Assembly: GCA_002771355.1 (NCBI GenBank)
Contig: PCSU01000032.1
Location: 1 to 5,645 of the forward strand
Direction: 5' to 3'
DNA from: a candidate division WWE3 bacterium CG22_combo_CG10-13_8_21_14_all_39_12
GTDB lineage: Bacteria > Patescibacteriota > 4484-211 > GCA-002791395
DNA: 5,645 bases
Numbering within the stretch: position 1 is the first letter of the stretch; every line of letters starts with the position of its first letter. Below are positions 5,386-5,645 of this stretch, in pieces. Below the pieces are notes generated by a model. It saw only the letters and a program-made list of their open reading frames with translations, did no database searches and had not been told where the DNA came from. The translations under genes and the position numbers were made by a program.

Positions 5386-5415
5386 AAGCCGCAGAGAAAT
5401 CTGTGGCTTTTTCTT
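5386..5415 (+). terminator. Rho-independent terminator of the second DUF1294 gene
   Basis: The arms AAGCCGCAGA (5386-5395) and TCTGTGGCTT (5400-5409) pair over 10 bp, with one G-U pair. They close a GAAA tetraloop and are followed by T-rich sequence. The element begins 18 bp after the stop codon. The G-U pair again favours the plus direction, and the minus-strand side lacks a solid T-run. Confidence 0.85.
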
Positions 5416-5440
5416 ATACAAACTTTAATATTGACACATT

Positions 5441-5463
5441 AAAAAACGTAAATTCTAATTTAC
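5441..5463 (-). terminator. AT-rich terminator of the antiporter gene
   Basis: On the minus strand, GTAAATT (5463-5457), two loop bases and AATTTAC (5454-5448) form a 7-bp palindrome, followed by CG and six T (5446-5441). The stem overlaps the stop codon of the antiporter and is weak, but the T-run in the right place makes it the best candidate for ending that gene. Confidence 0.45.
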
Positions 5464-5645
5464 AAACACACAAGTTTCACATATTTTCTAATGATAAAAG
5501 GCGCAATAAATGTTGTTAGAATTATAACAATTAATAGAACTGAAAATAACTCTGAACTTATAACATTAAAAGACTTTCCAATTGATAAAAAGATAAGACC
5601 AACCTCACCACGAGGTACCATGGACGCGCCAATAAGCATATGCTC
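5460..5645 (-). CDS. CPA2-type cation/proton antiporter, C-terminal fragment
   Basis: The last 61 codons are present and the 5' part runs off the right edge. The fragment begins with GASMVPRGEVGLIF and continues through a hydrophobic helix containing LTTFIAP (43-49), ending in a short basic tail. The (M)xPRGExGL motif followed by a final membrane helix with TT and P is characteristic of the last two helices of the CPA2 monovalent cation:proton antiporter family (NapA/KefB-like sodium or potassium/proton exchange). The protein ends soon after the last helix, so it has no C-terminal TrkA-N domain, unlike KefB/KefC. Whether it moves sodium or potassium cannot be decided here. It converges on the second DUF1294 gene, with terminators for both in the 92-bp gap. 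Confidence 0.88.
   Translation of the reverse strand, partial: EHMLIGASMVPRGEVGLIFLSIGKSFNVISSELFSVLLIVIILTTFIAPFIIRKYVKLVCL

Noticed and set aside
1..5645. CRISPR array, insertion sequence, riboswitch or phage genes
   Set aside because: No spaced direct repeats, transposase or integrase motifs, or recognisable aptamer folds were seen on either strand.

Overview
The window is AT-rich bacterial DNA with compact, mostly bacterial-type gene packing and standard stop codons (TGA is used as a stop, for example at the end of the small DUF1294 gene at 5059-5367). Two DUF1294 proteins, a short-gene repertoire, weak or absent Shine-Dalgarno sites at several genes and one perfect AAGGAGGTGATC site are compatible with a Patescibacteria/CPR-type genome (Saccharibacteria or Microgenomates-like). 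That placement is an inference from gene style; no gene here settles the taxonomy.

Left part (1-494): a plus-strand rho-independent terminator (67-103) closes a gene lying off the left edge. After it comes a minus-strand tRNA-Arg(UCU) with encoded CCA (282-358). The tRNA sits in an unusual symmetrical setting. A hairpin abuts each end, and the whole is enclosed by two 27-nt inverted repeats (231-257 and 386-412) that could pair in the precursor RNA.

Middle part (495-3136): a small exported or membrane-anchored protein of unknown family (minus) is divergent from a large transmembrane sensor histidine kinase (plus; Cache-like outer domain, HAMP, PAS, HisKA, HATPase_c). No response regulator is in the window. 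The intergenic region carries a promoter candidate for each direction, and both put the start codon about 6-7 nt after the -10 box, suggesting leaderless mRNAs.

Right part (3117-4918, minus): a tight operon reads, in transcription order, FabG-like SDR oxidoreductase, then a DUF1294 membrane protein (2-nt gap), then a six-helix membrane protein with histidines placed like heme ligands (21-nt gap). Its last gene overlaps the kinase gene tail to tail by 20 bp. A perfect TATAAT lies 7 nt before the SDR start.

Divergent from that operon is a second, shorter DUF1294 gene (plus, 5059-5367) with a strong ribosome-binding site and its own terminator. The window ends with the C-terminal 61 residues of a CPA2-type cation/proton antiporter on the minus strand (5460-5645), with a weak terminator of its own. 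The gene set is dominated by envelope functions: sensing, ion transport and small membrane proteins.
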